Shown here: piece after piece, positions 6,249-7,297 of the stretch
Layout: every line of letters starts with the position of its first letter
Numbering within the stretch: position 1 is the stretch's first letter
Origin: Negativicutes bacterium
Lineage (GTDB): Bacteria; Bacillota; Negativicutes; JAGOZY01
Direction of reading: 5' to 3'
Length of the DNA: 7,297 bases
NCBI GenBank assembly: GCA_018058445.1
Contig: JAGOZY010000009.1
Span: 1-7,297, forward strand
Notes under the pieces: model-generated
The model's database searches: none
What the model saw: only the letters and a program-made list of their open reading frames with translations
What the model was told of the DNA's origin: nothing
Translations under genes and position numbers: made by a program

Positions 6249-6719
6249 TTATAGGAATAAACGGGTCATCCACATCGCAATTGCAGCATCGAAGAGACAA
6301 ATACCAATCATTAAAGGATGGTACTTCGAAGGAGTTCCTGAAACAACAACAATACGAACATAGTGCCCAAGTAATGTACCCATTAGAATGACCGCAGGAT
6401 AAAGGATTGTAGCTTGGGCAGCTGTCAAGATTCCTTCATTATAGAGAGAGGCTGCAGCTCCGGCGCCGGCAGCTTTTGCAAAAAATGCTGAAATTAACAC
6501 AACTGCAGCTTCACCGGGAAGACCCCAGATTGCCATGATTGGACTCATAACGTTTCCAATCAGAACCATCAATCCGGTTTTTTGGAGAATAAAAATCAGA
6601 ACAAAGGCGAAAATCATTGCAGGCATAATGTGTTCTACAACAATTTTAAATCCTTTTCGACAGCCATCAATAAAGAGTTCAATGAACATTCTTTCTTGTT
6701 TCACTGGTTGTGTACTCAT
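6249..6719 (-). CDS. yjiG: YjiG-like Gate-domain (nucleoside recognition) inner-membrane protein (156 aa)
   Basis: This is a small polytopic membrane protein of the Gate/nucleoside-recognition domain family. It resembles E. coli YjiG (about 153 aa as I recall) in length and in conserved blocks: FIDGCRKGFKI near the N-terminus, MPAMIFAFVLIF, and the signature PIMAIWGLPGEAAVVLISAF at about residues 60-79. A Gly/Ala-rich AKAAGAGAAASL stretch and two further hydrophobic segments follow. The pair of Gate proteins is also related to Bacillus SpmA/SpmB. Molecular function is not established for this pair; transport or gating of a small solute is a common suggestion. ATG 6719-6717 overlaps the TGA of the upstream gene as ATGA, with GAGGA at 6731-6727 as ribosome binding site, so translation is probably coupled. 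In E. coli the pair neighbours the isoaspartyl dipeptidase gene iadA; here the neighbour is an M20 peptidase, which supports a link to peptide or amide breakdown (inference). Confidence 0.85.
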   Translation of the reverse strand: MSTQPVKQERMFIELFIDGCRKGFKIVVEHIMPAMIFAFVLIFILQKTGLMVLIGNVMSPIMAIWGLPGEAAVVLISAFFAKAAGAGAAASLYNEGILTAAQATILYPAVILMGTLLGHYVRIVVVSGTPSKYHPLMIGICLFDAAIAMWMTRLFL

Positions 6720-7297
6720 TCAATCGTCCTCTCTTTCTTTTCAGTGAAATTGAGGATCAAGCGAACCACATTTGCACCGATGATTTTTGCAACGATTTGG
6801 ATTAGGATGATAAGCCCCGGAGCAAGTAAACTGATTGGTAGTAATGCGCCACCAGCACCGATTGTATTTGTAATTGTCGCTGAGCCTGCATATTGATAAG
6901 AAACGAAAATAACTCGTTCTTTTTCATTAATTGCATCTTCTTCTCGAAGCTGGCGAGTCATAACAGACCCGACATCAGAACTATTTAAGGAAGCAACAAA
7001 AGCTAAACCACAAACCCCAGGAATTCCTAACAAAACTCTGAACAGTGGCTGAAAAAGCTTTTGAGCGGCCCCAAGAGCGCCATAATATTCGAAAACTTCA
7101 ATTAAGCCGAGAGCTAACATGACCGTTGGAAAAAGTACAAAGGCCTCCATAAAACCACGGCGACTGCCTTCTGCCTTGGAAGCGCCGACAAGATCGGTAC
7201 CGAATTTACCCATCATTGCGGAGAAGTCAAAAGCGGCAAGCCAAGTTAAACCAGGATATTTTGCTAAAGTTGGAATGAGTCCGGAGAAGAGAAAAAT
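6716..7297 (-). CDS. yjiH: YjiH-like Gate-domain inner-membrane protein, 5' end beyond window (193 aa seen)
   Basis: This is the C-terminal 193 residues of a polytopic inner-membrane protein, presumably the larger partner of the YjiG-like protein. The frame is open to base 7297 and reads IFLFSGLIPTLAKYPGL before the first in-window ATG at 7216. That ATG is therefore internal and not the start. Visible features: a FGTDLVGASKAEGSRRGF loop, a hydrophobic FPTVMLALGLIEVF segment, PLFRVLLGIPGVCGLAFVAS (the typical Gate block), SSDVGSVMTRQLREE, and a C-terminal membrane segment near LLPISLLAPGLIILIQIV before a charged tail, FTEKKERTIE. E. coli YjiH is about 227 residues by memory, so some 35 residues may be missing. 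It overlaps the YjiG-like gene by four bases (ATGA). It is the most upstream operon gene visible; the promoter is outside the window. Family call is fairly sure, the specific symbol less so, and biochemical function is unknown. Confidence 0.72.
   Translation of the reverse strand: MFLFSGLIPTLAKYPGLTWLAAFDFSAMMGKFGTDLVGASKAEGSRRGFMEAFVLFPTVMLALGLIEVFEYYGALGAAQKLFQPLFRVLLGIPGVCGLAFVASLNSSDVGSVMTRQLREEDAINEKERVIFVSYQYAGSATITNTIGAGGALLPISLLAPGLIILIQIVAKIIGANVVRLILNFTEKKERTIE

Noticed and set aside
6535..6896. Plus-strand frames opposite the YjiG/YjiH-like genes
   Set aside because: They are antisense to conserved membrane proteins and show no family features or start signals.
6716..7216. ATG at 7216 as the start of the YjiH-like protein
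   Set aside because: The frame continues open to the window edge with protein-like hydrophobic sequence, and no ribosome binding site precedes this ATG. The gene is 5'-truncated by the window.
1..7297. CRISPR arrays, tRNA or rRNA genes, insertion sequences, riboswitches
   Set aside because: No regular spacer-repeat pattern, no cloverleaf or rRNA signature, no transposase and no recognisable riboswitch core was seen. Intergenic gaps are short and explained by promoters, ribosome sites and terminators.

Overview
The window suggests a Gram-negative (two-membrane) bacterium. It carries a complete classical autotransporter with a pertactin-like outer-membrane barrel, which needs an outer membrane. 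Base composition is moderate (mid-40s % GC by eye, not computed), and several genes have strong AAAGGAGG-type ribosome binding sites. A DcuC-type anaerobic dicarboxylate carrier points to an anaerobe or facultative anaerobe. A diderm Firmicute (Negativicutes) or a gut betaproteobacterium (Sutterellaceae-like) would both fit; the sequence alone does not decide.

Layout, left to right. (1) 1-471, minus: 5' part of a DcuC-family transporter running off the left edge. (2) 472-632: divergent regulatory region with an extended -10 promoter and a long-spaced inverted repeat. (3) 633-1772, plus: an M20 metallopeptidase of the carboxypeptidase G2 type, GTG start, closed by a 17-bp-stem terminator. (4) 1899-4991, plus: a monocistronic 1030-residue autotransporter with its own sigma70-like promoter, three copies of AAAGTAAG around that promoter, and an ambiguous start codon. 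(5) 4999-5034: a terminator shared by the converging genes. (6) 7297-5050, minus: a three-gene operon read right to left, made of a YjiH-like Gate-domain membrane protein (5' end beyond the window), a YjiG-like Gate-domain membrane protein overlapping it by ATGA, and a second carboxypeptidase G2-like M20 peptidase.

How the genes may work together (inference). The window holds two separate 'membrane carrier plus M20 amidohydrolase/peptidase' modules: DcuC-like with the first M20 (divergent), and the YjiH/YjiG pair with the second M20 (operon). Both hydrolases keep the full two-metal catalytic set and lack an export signal. The simplest reading is uptake of small amide-linked compounds (dipeptides, acyl- or aryl-amino acids) and cytoplasmic hydrolysis, with carboxylate exchange or export by the membrane proteins. 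The autotransporter between them is an independent surface protein whose passenger is a beta-helix built from about fifteen degenerate repeats of two alternating kinds. No RNA gene, CRISPR array, insertion sequence or attachment site was seen, and no stretch over 300 bases lacks a gene.
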